The translations under genes were made by a program, and so were the position numbers. From assembly GCA_022510625.1 (NCBI GenBank), contig JAFLTD010000006.1, positions 1-35,430 of the forward strand: DNA of 35,430 nucleotides, in the 5' to 3' direction. Source of the DNA: Lachnospiraceae bacterium (GTDB lineage: Bacteria > Bacillota > Clostridia > Lachnospirales > Lachnospiraceae). How positions within the stretch are numbered: the first letter of the stretch is position 1; every line of letters starts with the position of its first letter. The notes under the pieces are model-generated. The model was not told where the DNA came from, did not search any database, and saw only the letters and a program-made list of their open reading frames with translations. Below, in pieces: positions 16,470 to 24,700 of this stretch.

Positions 16470-16985
16470 TTATACCGCCTTTTGCGCCCATGCCGCAACT
16501 GTACTTTCAGATTGCGCGGCATCCGCACCGTGAACGGCAAGACCGCTTCCGAACGATGCACCGGTACAGATTTTCTTAAGATCGCTCTCACAGCTTCCGA
16601 GACCGCTTCCCTCGTGCGTCATGACTGCCATCACTTTTATGCCGGAGAAATCCAGCTTTTCAAGCTGTGTGAAGATTGCCATCGGGAAAGTCCCCCACCA
16701 GCAGGGACCACATACAAATACATTGTCATACTCCGATATATCGTCAAGATACTTTTTCAGCTCCGGTCTTGCCTGTGCATGCAGTTCTTTTTTTGCTTCA
16801 TCAATACAAGCGTAATAATCTGCCGCATAAGTCTTTACCGTCTCAACTTCGAACAGATCGCCTCCAACCGCTTTCTGAATGAATTCGGCGACAATCTCCG
16901 TGTTGCCTTTCGCGATGTTCTTGATGCTTCCGTTCCAATAATTTTCGCCTTTGCGTGAGTAGTAGATAATCAAGTTTTTAGCCAT
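16470..16985 (-). CDS. Flavodoxin
   Basis: Small FMN-binding electron carrier of 171 residues. The N-terminus IIYYSRKGENYW followed by KGNTEIVAEFI is a longer variant of the flavodoxin phosphate loop. The segment FVCGPCWWGTFPMAIFTQLE is the 50s/60s-type FMN loop with the aromatic residue that stacks on the flavin. The C-terminus (VMAVMTHEGSGLGSCESDL) is the 90s loop. AAGGAG precedes the ATG. It lies 36 bases upstream of the Fe-S aldo/keto reductase and 61 bases after the NTF2-like gene, within the predicted LysR-controlled operon. It probably feeds electrons to one of the reductases (inference). Confidence 0.92.
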   Translation of the reverse strand: MAKNLIIYYSRKGENYWNGSIKNIAKGNTEIVAEFIQKAVGGDLFEVETVKTYAADYYACIDEAKKELHAQARPELKKYLDDISEYDNVFVCGPCWWGTFPMAIFTQLEKLDFSGIKVMAVMTHEGSGLGSCESDLKKICTGASFGSGLAVHGADAAQSESTVAAWAQKAV

Positions 16986-17046
16986 TTAAATTTTCTCCTT
17001 TTTTTAATATTTTTACATACTCATATCATTTAAAATAATCGATTTT

Positions 17047-17415
17047 TTAGTAGGTGGACGCTTTTGACTCGGTAATCAGCCACACATCACCCTTTTTAAT
17101 AAGTTTTAATTTCTGCTGAAGCCGCCATGTGTGCGATCCCCCACCGAACACCGCCGCGTTTACTACGCTCTGCCCAATCAGTTCCGCACATTCACCGTGA
17201 CAACTCACTTCAATCCGCTGATGATTCGCGGAATAATAATTCAGTGTGCCGTTCTCAACTGCCTGAATAAATTCAGTCTTAGACTGACGCATTCCCGTCA
17301 TATGCACCAACACAAAGGAATCGTCCAGCACCTCTGAGAGTAAATCTTGATCTTTCTCTGTCATACCAAGGTACATCTGTCGGTAACAATTTTCTATGCT
17401 CTCTTTTTCATTCAT
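17047..17415 (-). CDS. NTF2-like / DUF4440 family protein
   Basis: Small cytosolic protein of 122 residues. An N-terminal helix pair (SIENCYRQMYLGMTEKDQDLL) is followed by LDDSFVLVHMTG and a curved beta-sheet ending KKGDVWLITESKAS. This is the cone-shaped NTF2 fold of SnoaL/DUF4440 proteins, which can be small enzymes or ligand binders. No catalytic pair is certain. The start at MNEKES avoids overlap with the preceding aldo/keto reductase; the AGGAGG lies 21 bases upstream, further than usual, and a weaker AAAGAG is nearer. A start 17 codons earlier is possible. It sits between two reductase genes in a probable operon. Confidence 0.75.
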   Translation of the reverse strand: MNEKESIENCYRQMYLGMTEKDQDLLSEVLDDSFVLVHMTGMRQSKTEFIQAVENGTLNYYSANHQRIEVSCHGECAELIGQSVVNAAVFGGGSHTWRLQQKLKLIKKGDVWLITESKASTY

Positions 17416-17440
17416 GCGCTCTTTTTCTCGGTACTTCCTC

Positions 17441-18433
17441 CTATTTTCCTTTTGGCTTCTGCCCATAGACAGGCATTTCCAGTCTGTCGATCAGACTATC
17501 AAACTCTGCGATTTCAGAAGTCGATAAGACAACGTCCTTAGCCCCGAGATTCTCCCGCAAACGCTCTTCCTTACGGCTTCCCGGAATCGGTATGATATAC
17601 GGTTTTTTACACAGCATCCACGCAAGAGAAATCTGTCCTGTGGTAGCTCCTTTTTCATCTGCCGTCTTTTCAAGAAGCGCCATCAATTCCTCAGCAGCTT
17701 CAAATCCTTCCCTTGTATACTGTGGCATATGACTGCGAAAATCCAGACCTTTTTCAAATGTTGAGTTTGCATCATACTTTCCGCTTAAGAATCCATTTCC
17801 GAGCGGAGAAAATGCCACATATGCCACATTCAGTTCCTCCAGCACAGGGAAGAGTTTTTCGTGCTCTCTCGCCAGCATAGAATATCTGTTCTGAACCGCA
17901 GTGACAGGACAGACCGTGTTGGCTCTGCGAAGATACTCCTCTGTCGCCTCGGAGATTCCCCAATACCGAATCTTACCGACCTTAATCAGTTCTTTCATGA
18001 CCTCTGCGACCGTCTCCGGTTCCACTTTCGGGTCAATACGGTGCTGATAATAGAGGTCAATACAATCCACACCGAGACGGGTCAGACTTCCGTCCACTGC
18101 ATTCCTGATGGTTTCCGGTCTGCTGTCGGTGAGTAGCCCTGAATCGGTATGCTGCACACCAAACTTTGTAGCGATAACCACCTGATTTCTCACCTCATGT
18201 AATGCTTCTCCTACCAGTTCCTCGTTATATGACGTACTTCCATCCGCATTCGTACCGGTATAGCATTCCGCTGTATCAAAGAAGTCATACCCCATATCAA
18301 ACGCCTTGCGGATCATTGCCGTTGCTTCCGACCTCTCCGTCGGAGCACCGTATGCATGCGAGAAGCCCATACAACCCAGACCCACTCCGGTTACATATAA
18401 TTCACTGTCACCAAGCTGCCTTTTATCCGACAT
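17441..18433 (-). CDS. Aldo/keto reductase
   Basis: NADPH-dependent reductase of 330 residues with a complete AKR barrel. Catalytic residues are visible in DFFDTAECY (Asp and Tyr), IATKFG (Lys) and LYYQHRID (His). IPIPGSRKEERLREN is the C-terminal loop binding the 2'-phosphate of NADPH. It resembles the AKR13-like group of bacterial reductases (recalled, not computed). The start MSDKRQ is chosen because GGGAGG lies ten bases upstream; earlier ATGs are too close to or upstream of that site. It is the first gene of the operon AKR - NTF2-like - flavodoxin - Fe-S AKR, behind a LysR-type box. The physiological substrate is unknown. Confidence 0.93.
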   Translation of the reverse strand: MSDKRQLGDSELYVTGVGLGCMGFSHAYGAPTERSEATAMIRKAFDMGYDFFDTAECYTGTNADGSTSYNEELVGEALHEVRNQVVIATKFGVQHTDSGLLTDSRPETIRNAVDGSLTRLGVDCIDLYYQHRIDPKVEPETVAEVMKELIKVGKIRYWGISEATEEYLRRANTVCPVTAVQNRYSMLAREHEKLFPVLEELNVAYVAFSPLGNGFLSGKYDANSTFEKGLDFRSHMPQYTREGFEAAEELMALLEKTADEKGATTGQISLAWMLCKKPYIIPIPGSRKEERLRENLGAKDVVLSTSEIAEFDSLIDRLEMPVYGQKPKGK

Positions 18434-18522
18434 AGTTGTCATTCCTCCCGGTAAGTTATATACTTGCAAGAAAAACAAATTCCGCTTTTAAACGTCGCTT
18501 GTTTTTCTTTTCTGCTATTTAC

Positions 18523-18551
18523 ATTATAAAAACAACGACGAAATACACCAA
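18523..18551 (-). promoter_or_regulatory. Promoter of the aldo/keto reductase-flavodoxin operon
   Basis: On the minus strand TATAAT (18528-18523) is perfect and is preceded at 17 bases by TTGGTG (18551-18546), which matches only TTG of the -35 consensus. A poor -35 with a good -10 is typical of promoters needing an activator. The LysR-type box at 18572-18588 is centred about 64 bases before the predicted start near 18516. The -35 overlaps the loop of the preceding terminator hairpin. Confidence 0.6.
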
Positions 18552-18567
18552 TCTGCATTTCGTCGTT
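18528..18567 (-). terminator. Terminator of the LysR gene
   Basis: AACGACGAAAT (18534-18544) and ATTTCGTCGTT (18557-18567) form a perfect 11-bp stem with a 12-base loop. On the minus strand it is followed by GTTTTTAT. It lies 27 bases after the LysR stop codon and separates that gene from the aldo/keto reductase operon, while its DNA also contains the promoter of that operon. Confidence 0.7.
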
Positions 18568-18571
18568 TTCT

Positions 18572-18588
18572 CATAAGTTTTTCTTATG
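18572..18588 (-). promoter_or_regulatory. LysR-type operator, copy 2 (CATAAG-N5-CTTATG)
   Basis: CATAAG-TTTTT-CTTATG is a perfect 6-bp inverted repeat whose core ATAAG-N5-CTTAT is shared with copy 1 at 15214-15228. It lies six bases after the LysR gene and upstream of the aldo/keto reductase operon. Its centre is 54.5 bases from the centre of the -10 box, as for copy 1. Confidence 0.7.
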
Positions 18589-18593
18589 TATTA

Positions 18594-19475
18594 CTATTTG
18601 TCCGCAAAAACTCCCTTGAGCATGTCCGCGAATTCTTCAACGTAATATCCGGAATTGTCTGTTTTCCAGAATGCACAGTAATGACGAGTAATCGGGGTAT
18701 CCCGTCTGCACAGCGGAATTCTGGTGGTCGTGTTGCCGGGAATCTCTGTTCCATGGTCGATGGGCATAAATCCGTTATTCTGCACCACCATAAGACGCGC
18801 CTCATCCATGTTGTCGGCGAAGAGGAAATCTCCCTGAAATCCGAAAATATCGCTGTAATACTCTTGCTCTGTTCTCTGCTGTCCCTTGGATGCGATCAAT
18901 ATACAAGGGGTATTCTTCAAGTCCTCCGGCGAAACTTTCTCCAAGGCAGAAATGGGATTCCTGGAAGCAATCTCAATACAACAGTCTATATGGGCCAGTG
19001 ATAAATTCACATATTCATTCGAAAAAGCTCTTCGCTGATCGTTCATGGCAAGATCGACCTTGTCCGTTCGAAGTGCGTCATACAAATCCTCATGGCTGCC
19101 ACCCATGATGTGGACATTTACATCCGGATACTTCTCCGAAAACAGCGCCACCGCTGCCTGGATTGCTCCGCCCGCATAACTTTTCAGGTATCCGATACGA
19201 AGCTCGGCGTTATCCTTCTTGGAAATACGGATTGAATCCTGCACCAGACGGTCATAATCCGCCACAAGAATCAGACTTTTTTTGTAAAAGTACTCTCCGG
19301 CAGGTGTCAGATTGAATTTTCGATTCTTCCGCTCAATCAACTGAATGCCCAATTCCTGTTCCAATGTTTTAATCTGCTGAGAGATTGCGGACTGCGAAAT
19401 ATGACATTCCACCGCGGCCTCCGTAAAACTGCCCAAACGGACAACTGCCTGAAAATATCTCACCTGATTCAGCAT
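18594..19475 (-). CDS. LysR-family transcriptional regulator
   Basis: DNA-binding regulator of 293 residues. The N-terminal winged helix-turn-helix is clear: MLNQVRYFQAVVRLGSFTEA, then AVECHISQSAISQQIKTLEQ with the recognition helix, and LIERKNRKFNLTPAGEYF. Residues from about 90 (LRIGYLKSYAGGAIQAA) form the periplasmic-binding-protein-like effector domain. The inducer is unknown. GAGGT precedes the ATG, which lies 13 bases after the stop of a chemoreceptor gene, so it may share that transcript. Two matching dyads upstream of the neighbouring redox operons suggest it controls both; a site for autoregulation was not found. It ends at a strong hairpin terminator. Confidence 0.93.
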   Translation of the reverse strand: MLNQVRYFQAVVRLGSFTEAAVECHISQSAISQQIKTLEQELGIQLIERKNRKFNLTPAGEYFYKKSLILVADYDRLVQDSIRISKKDNAELRIGYLKSYAGGAIQAAVALFSEKYPDVNVHIMGGSHEDLYDALRTDKVDLAMNDQRRAFSNEYVNLSLAHIDCCIEIASRNPISALEKVSPEDLKNTPCILIASKGQQRTEQEYYSDIFGFQGDFLFADNMDEARLMVVQNNGFMPIDHGTEIPGNTTTRIPLCRRDTPITRHYCAFWKTDNSGYYVEEFADMLKGVFADK

Positions 19476-19488
19476 AGCTTTACCTCAT

Positions 19489-21195
19489 TTAAAGGGTAAA
19501 CTTCTTGACATTGTCCTCCAGTGAATCACTGATCGAGCCGAGTTTGCCAACCGAATTATCGCACTCGTTCACAAGTTCACTGAGCTGCGCCATAGTCGCT
19601 GCAGTCTCTTCAGTTGAAGCCGCATTCTGCTCGGAAATAGCAGCCAAACTTTCCAGATTGCTGTATACCTCATTCTTAGCGCGATTGATATTCTCAATCT
19701 CTCCGGCAATGCTGTCTACCGCATTTGCCACATTCCCAATTTCTATGTTCAAGTTTCCGAAAACATCTTGGGTCTGGGTCAGTTTATCATACTGCGTCTG
19801 TATTTTATCCGTCACTGCTCGCATGGCAGCCACATTACTGTTGGACTGGTCAATGAGCTGCTGCACGATGGAATTGATCTGTTCCGCCGACTCGCTCGAC
19901 TGCTCGGCCAGCTTTCTTACCTCATCCGCAACCACTGCAAATCCTCTGCCCTGCTCACCCGCTCTTGCCGCCTCAATGGACGCATTCAGGGATAGAAGGT
20001 TTGTCTGTCCGGCAATATTGGAAATCAGTGCGATAGCATCCTGAATCTTCGCCACCGACTGATTGGTATCATCGGTCTGTTTCTGTACCACCTCGATGGA
20101 TTCCCTTGTCGTGGTACTGATCTTGACCAGCTCATCAAGAGTCGCTCTCACTGCATTGTTGGAAGTCTCCATACCCTCGGTACTCTGTTTCAGTGTTACG
20201 ATACTGTCTGTAGCCTTCTCTACCGCATAACCCATCTCGTTCATCTGTTCAGCCACGGACTGTGTCTCGTTCGCCTGACTTGTAGCGCCGTTGGCGATCT
20301 CATCCACTGCAATGTTAATATTGCTGATAGACTCATTAATTGCTTCAAAATTTGTCCTGATACTGTCGGAAAAATCCACCAACGTATCCGAAGAAACATT
20401 CAGATTATCCACGATACCTATAAATTTCTTCATGAGAGAGTCGATAGACCTTGCAATATTACCTACCTCATCCCCTCTTGCCGTCATCTTCTCATTGACG
20501 GTGAAGTTCAGCTTACCGTCCGCCACCTCATTCAGATCGGCAACGGATGCCTTGATATTCTTAACAATACCTCTCACGACTAACTGGGCAATAAGCAGGC
20601 AGATTACCGCAACAACAACCATAAACGCCACAGTGGTATTTAGCCGCTGTGAGTAGATTGCAAGTGTATTTTCTACGGAAATACCCGTAAAGACAATCAC
20701 TTCATTACCCGGTCCGTAATCCTTCATCAGGGTGTACACGCCGTAGTAAGGCTCACCCTCTACCGATACGTTGTCTGAGAAATAATAACCGTCCGCTTTA
20801 ATCTGCGAATAAAGAGTATCTGACATATCTGTTCCCAGTATCCGCTTTCCGTCCGAACCGGTAATCGTCGTCGCTCTTCTGGTCTTTCCGTAAAAAAACG
20901 TGACCTCCACTCCGGAATTTTCTTTAAACCGGTCGATCATCGAAGAATCCTCTGTCAAGTTCAACTCGCCCAGATATAAATTCTCCCCCTCCAAACGGAG
21001 CGGCACCGTACTGATAGCACTCAGCCTATCACGGACCGCATAATTGGAAGTAATCAAATGATCCTCCTGCAGCCTGTCCGCCATCAGCATACCCACATCT
21101 CTGATCGCACTTACGGAAAATCCTCCGAGTATTATGATCGGTATCAGCACACAGGCAAGAATCTTCACCGTCAGGTTAAGTTTTACTTTGTTCAT
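19489..21195 (-). CDS. Methyl-accepting chemotaxis protein with single-Cache sensor
   Basis: Chemoreceptor of 568 residues. A first membrane helix (about 10-32) precedes a compact extracellular sensor of about 150 residues ([39 protein letters not shown]), typical of single Cache domains of the sCache_3 kind. A second helix (about 187-210), a HAMP domain (about 211-265) and the signalling coiled coil follow. Its tip is [20 protein letters not shown] and [18 protein letters not shown]. The start MNKVKL has GGGGAG nine bases upstream; the ATG three codons earlier is too close to that site. The LysR gene follows after 13 bases. The ligand is unknown; organic acids are common for this sensor type (family knowledge). 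Confidence 0.94.
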   Translation of the reverse strand: MNKVKLNLTVKILACVLIPIIILGGFSVSAIRDVGMLMADRLQEDHLITSNYAVRDRLSAISTVPLRLEGENLYLGELNLTEDSSMIDRFKENSGVEVTFFYGKTRRATTITGSDGKRILGTDMSDTLYSQIKADGYYFSDNVSVEGEPYYGVYTLMKDYGPGNEVIVFTGISVENTLAIYSQRLNTTVAFMVVVAVICLLIAQLVVRGIVKNIKASVADLNEVADGKLNFTVNEKMTARGDEVGNIARSIDSLMKKFIGIVDNLNVSSDTLVDFSDSIRTNFEAINESISNINIAVDEIANGATSQANETQSVAEQMNEMGYAVEKATDSIVTLKQSTEGMETSNNAVRATLDELVKISTTTRESIEVVQKQTDDTNQSVAKIQDAIALISNIAGQTNLLSLNASIEAARAGEQGRGFAVVADEVRKLAEQSSESAEQINSIVQQLIDQSNSNVAAMRAVTDKIQTQYDKLTQTQDVFGNLNIEIGNVANAVDSIAGEIENINRAKNEVYSNLESLAAISEQNAASTEETAATMAQLSELVNECDNSVGKLGSISDSLEDNVKKFTL

Positions 21196-21257
21196 TTCCC
21201 ACATCTCCCCTTTTTAGACAAATATATAGCCCCAAATAAAATAATTATAGAAACATA

Positions 21258-21311
21258 ATATTATTAGAATAATATAACTATATAGTAATACAAATAAGTG
21301 ATAAATGGCAA
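21258..21311 (-). promoter_or_regulatory. Weak promoter candidate and AT-rich dyad upstream of the sCache chemoreceptor
   Basis: On the minus strand TTGCCA (21311-21306) and TACTAT (21287-21282) are 18 bases apart. ATATTATT-AG-AATAATAT (21258-21275) is a perfect 8-bp inverted repeat just downstream. The surrounding DNA is very AT-rich, so chance matches are likely. No clear sigma-D motif for the receptor was found. Confidence 0.3.
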
Positions 21312-21360
21312 TTTTTTTTTATAAATTCCGAATAAAACTTCCAATTATTTTCCGAAGAAA

Positions 21361-21389
21361 TTGTATTCCATGTCACAATGTGCTATATT
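21361..21389 (+). promoter_or_regulatory. Promoter candidate for the 274-residue unknown protein
   Basis: TTGTAT (21361-21366) and TATATT (21384-21389) are separated by 17 bases, giving a leader of about 70 bases. An alternative is a motility sigma factor (sigma-D) site just upstream: TAAA (21333-21336), 15 bases, CCGA (21352-21355). Only one can be chosen by experiment. Confidence 0.4.
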
Positions 21390-21464
21390 GGTACTGGCTT
21401 ACATGACAGAAACACTTGTTATACGAAACAAACATTGACATAACTAAGGAATACGGAGGAACTT

Positions 21465-22289
21465 ATGGGACAGGAAATACTGAAACTTACTACCGATCTT
21501 CAGCCGGAAATCACCGTCAAAAACAGATCAAAAGAAAACTATGCTGAGGCGTTGGAAAAAACGAAGGCTGCCCTATATGAAAAAATGCACAATATGGTTG
21601 ATTACTACTGTGAGCAGATCAGTCTGCTTGAGCATTCCTCTCTACAGTCGTCCTCTCAGGATATGGAACCGCTCGCTTTCTGGAGTGAACTGATGCGCTT
21701 CACATCAATCAACTTCGAAGAAAAGCAGGCGCTTTTCGAGAAATTCCACGGCGTCAATGATTTCGACTGCTACTGTACACTGGTAAATTATGACAACATG
21801 CAACTCCCCTGGCCCGACGGTTACAAAGACCCCGCCAACCGCGTGAACGGTCTTGCGCCCATAGGGCTCAACAACAACTATTTCTTCTATGCGGAGGGGG
21901 ATATCCTATACCGTCTGGATTTCGGCACCTGCGCTCACAAGGAACTGCGCATTGAGAACGGAGCTGCGTACAATAAGAAAATGGAACCGATAGCCAAGTC
22001 CAACGGACAAATCGGCAAATTTGTACCCGGCATCGCTTACCTGAGGACATCTTTTGAGAAACTGATCAAAGCGAAGCACGGAGACGGTCCCACGGACTCA
22101 CTTTCCGTGATGGAGATTCTTGACAGCTTTGCCAACCTAATGCGCTCCCGGGCAGGGCTGCAGGGTTACAGTTTTCATATTCTTCCGACGATAGATGAGA
22201 CGACTTCCAATTTCCCGCAGCAGTTCGGTATATTTAAAAACGATGAGCCGGTCAGTCTGGAGGCGTTCTTCGATGAACTGTTATTCTAA
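21465..22289 (+). CDS. Uncharacterised 274-residue cytosolic protein
   Basis: I do not recognise this family. The protein has no signal peptide and no membrane helix. Residues about 20-65 are helical and charged (ENYAEALEKTKAALYEKMHN). The middle is rich in aromatic residues and looks beta-structured (FDCYCTLVNYDNMQLPWPDG, NNNYFFYAEGDILYRLDF). The C-terminal part is helical (LSVMEILDSFANLMRSR) and ends in acidic and hydrophobic residues. An excellent ribosome site (GGAGGA, six bases before ATG) and its own upstream region show a real gene. It is one of only two clear plus-strand genes in the window. It stands alone between a chemoreceptor and a cyclic-di-GMP phosphodiesterase gene, so a link to motility or signalling is possible but unproven. 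Confidence 0.85.
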   Translation: MGQEILKLTTDLQPEITVKNRSKENYAEALEKTKAALYEKMHNMVDYYCEQISLLEHSSLQSSSQDMEPLAFWSELMRFTSINFEEKQALFEKFHGVNDFDCYCTLVNYDNMQLPWPDGYKDPANRVNGLAPIGLNNNYFFYAEGDILYRLDFGTCAHKELRIENGAAYNKKMEPIAKSNGQIGKFVPGIAYLRTSFEKLIKAKHGDGPTDSLSVMEILDSFANLMRSRAGLQGYSFHILPTIDETTSNFPQQFGIFKNDEPVSLEAFFDELLF

Positions 22290-22308
22290 CTTTTTCGGCA
22301 AAATAAAT

Positions 22309-22340
22309 CGGCGGGCTGATCACAGCCTGCCGTTTCTTTT
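22309..22340 (+). terminator. Terminator between convergent genes, probably bidirectional
   Basis: CGGCGGGCTG (22309-22318) and CAGCCTGCCG (22323-22332) form a 10-bp stem with one G-U pair and a four-base loop, followed by TTTCTTTT on the plus strand. The minus side has ATTTATTTTG, so it may also end the EAL gene, whose stop codon lies at the plus-side T-run. Confidence 0.85.
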
Positions 22341-24621
22341 ATCCGTATTCCTTTTCAAAACTTTCCAGCGGCATCGGCTTGGCAAAATAGAATCCCTGGA
22401 ACATGTCACAGTCCACCTGTGTCAGGAAATCTACCTGTTCCTTTGTCTCGACACCCTCAGTGATGACCGGCATGCCCAATTCCTTTGACATGGCAATGAT
22501 ATTCTTGATGATCATTTTGCTCCTGTCTACATTCTTGGTTTCCTGCAGGAATATCATATCCAATTTCAGAATATCCGCATTGATATCTTTTAACATACCC
22601 AGGGACGAATAACCGCTTCCGAAATCGTCGATCTCGATATCATATCCCAAAGCATGCAGCCTGTCTATGGTCGTCTTGATTTCTTTTATATTCTCCATCA
22701 ATACTGATTCCGTGATTTCCAGTTTCAGATTCTTGACATCGAAATCATATTGCTTTGCCAGCATGCGGAATGCCTCACAGACATCAAGAAAATGGAAATC
22801 TTTCGTCGAGATATTGACTGATATGGTCAAATCCCCTCGGCCCTGTTCCTTCCATTTTTCCAATGTCTTAGCCGCATTTCCCCACATATACAAGTCAAGT
22901 CGTGAAATAAGTCCCGACTTCTCCAACACCGGAATAAACACTCCGGGGCTTATCATACCCTTTTCCGGGTGAATCCAGCGCACCAGTGCCTCTGCTCCCA
23001 CAATCTTGCCGTTGTTGGCAAACTGCGGCTGCAGATACATACAAAACTGCTTCTCCTCTATCGCCTTGTCAAATCCGCCCAGCACTTCTTTCTCTTCTAT
23101 AATGTGCCTCAGCATTTCGTCTTTGTAATAGGATACATACTCCTCATAACTGCCTCGGATCGCATCGATGGCCATCGTCGCTTTGTCGTACATTGTCCAC
23201 ACCGGCTCAGTCACATCTTCAATGTCATAGACACCAAGGTAGTAATGTAACTTGAACGGACTGTTCATACCGATATCCATGGTGATTGACATATTTTCCA
23301 AAAACTGCTGTTCATTGTAATCGCATTTGGGCATCAATGTACAGAATTTATCCGCATAGATGCGCGCACTGACAGAATCATGACCCTCCGCCTTGCGAAT
23401 CATATCCGCCTGGGCAATCAAGAGCTTATCGCCCGCCTCTGTCCCGAAAAGTTCGTTGATCAGTTTGAAATCCTGGATGTTGGCACAAATCATGCAATAA
23501 GGCTCCTGCGCATCCGACAGAATCTTCTGTGCCTCATCCGCAAATGCGTTCCTGTTTAAAAGTCCCGTCAGTATATCATGTGTCGCCCTATACTGCTCCT
23601 CACGAAATTCTCTGGCGACCTCCGTGCGGTCCTCAAACTGGAAACAGCATCCTAAATCTCTGCCCTTCTCATCGAAGAATTTCTGGTATGTAACATGTAC
23701 ATCCATCTCCGTGCCGCCTTTCACCACGACCTGATCGGTATCAATGACCCTTTCGGCACGGTCCTTATACGTCTCTTTCCAATCGGCCAGATACTTCTCC
23801 GCCACAGTGTAAATATCTTCACCGCTCGCAAACAGATTCTTTGCCATCTCATTGACACCTACACACAATCCGGCATTATCATAGGCAAACAGTCCGACCA
23901 CAGAGTCTTCCATTATGGTAGAGTTTATCTTCTCGAACAGCTTTTTGGGGGATGCATATAAAGCCAGATGACAGATTGATATTGCCAAGAATGCATACAA
24001 AATGACTGAATAGTCAAAATAAGTATCCATGACAGAACATATAATATTTAAACCTACCACGGCCATTGTCTGAAACAAGATACTGCCATATTTATTCTTA
24101 TATATTACAGGCGATTTGATAAAACGATATGTAAGTATCAATAAACTGTATAGAACAATGCCGTAGACAAAAACTCTGTGTACGGCATGCAGAGGATGCA
24201 ATTGCACATCCCAGTATTCCACGCCCAGCGAAGCCGACATCACGGTTTTCAGATCAAACATATGATGCGTAAATGTATTGACAAGGAAGGATATGGAGTC
24301 TATACCCGCCAAAAATCCAATCATACGCCTGGGCCATTTGGAAGGCGGCGATATTTGTGTGTAACTTGCAGCAAAGAGCATCAAATACACAACCAGCCAG
24401 TCCGTGGAAAGGAAATAGAGCCCGTCCATAAAGACTGCCAAGTGATAATACTTGGACGGAACCAAAATAAACCCGGTATAACATACAGCCGTAAAAACAG
24501 CGGTCCGTATCAAATGCAACACATGCTCGCGATTTCTTACAACCCGTTTGCTGACTGTTCCGATGCAGCAAATCATTATAATAGTAAGCAATATAAGCAA
24601 GACAACCAATGTCCGGAACAT
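22339..24621 (-). CDS. 7TM-PAS-GGDEF(degenerate)-EAL protein, predicted c-di-GMP phosphodiesterase
   Basis: Membrane signalling protein of 760 residues. Residues 1-230 hold about seven helices resembling the 7TM N-terminal sensor of some histidine kinases. A PAS-like region (about 235-345) and a GGDEF domain (about 350-500) follow. The cyclase signature reads YADKF (about 420) in place of GGDEF, so diguanylate cyclase activity is not expected. The EAL domain (from about 515) is intact: AEALVRW, SVNISTKDF, LKLEITES, DDFGSGYSS, ILKLD, TEGVETKEQ and FQGFYFAKP. It should therefore hydrolyse c-di-GMP, perhaps tuned by GTP bound to the dead cyclase domain (known for such tandems, inferred here). 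AAGGGAG precedes the ATG, and a near-consensus promoter lies upstream. Confidence 0.93.
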   Translation of the reverse strand: MFRTLVVLLILLTIIMICCIGTVSKRVVRNREHVLHLIRTAVFTAVCYTGFILVPSKYYHLAVFMDGLYFLSTDWLVVYLMLFAASYTQISPPSKWPRRMIGFLAGIDSISFLVNTFTHHMFDLKTVMSASLGVEYWDVQLHPLHAVHRVFVYGIVLYSLLILTYRFIKSPVIYKNKYGSILFQTMAVVGLNIICSVMDTYFDYSVILYAFLAISICHLALYASPKKLFEKINSTIMEDSVVGLFAYDNAGLCVGVNEMAKNLFASGEDIYTVAEKYLADWKETYKDRAERVIDTDQVVVKGGTEMDVHVTYQKFFDEKGRDLGCCFQFEDRTEVAREFREEQYRATHDILTGLLNRNAFADEAQKILSDAQEPYCMICANIQDFKLINELFGTEAGDKLLIAQADMIRKAEGHDSVSARIYADKFCTLMPKCDYNEQQFLENMSITMDIGMNSPFKLHYYLGVYDIEDVTEPVWTMYDKATMAIDAIRGSYEEYVSYYKDEMLRHIIEEKEVLGGFDKAIEEKQFCMYLQPQFANNGKIVGAEALVRWIHPEKGMISPGVFIPVLEKSGLISRLDLYMWGNAAKTLEKWKEQGRGDLTISVNISTKDFHFLDVCEAFRMLAKQYDFDVKNLKLEITESVLMENIKEIKTTIDRLHALGYDIEIDDFGSGYSSLGMLKDINADILKLDMIFLQETKNVDRSKMIIKNIIAMSKELGMPVITEGVETKEQVDFLTQVDCDMFQGFYFAKPMPLESFEKEYG

Positions 24622-24670
24622 AACTTTTCTCCCTTGTACCTCTGTTTCTAAGCCCGCATAACCTTGTACG

Positions 24671-24700
24671 ATTATACTTCAATAAACGGCTATCCGTCAA
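24671..24700 (-). promoter_or_regulatory. Promoter of the GGDEF-EAL gene
   Basis: On the minus strand TTGACG (24700-24695) and TATAAT (24676-24671) are 18 bases apart, one mismatch in twelve. The -35 box overlaps the stop codon of the ThuA-like gene, so the EAL gene has its own start site with a leader of about 45 bases. Confidence 0.65.

Noticed and set aside
21301-21414. A 33-codon plus-strand frame starting MAIFFYKF in the intergenic region
   Set aside because: No ribosome site, and it overlaps the promoter candidates for the downstream gene; very AT-rich DNA gives such frames by chance.
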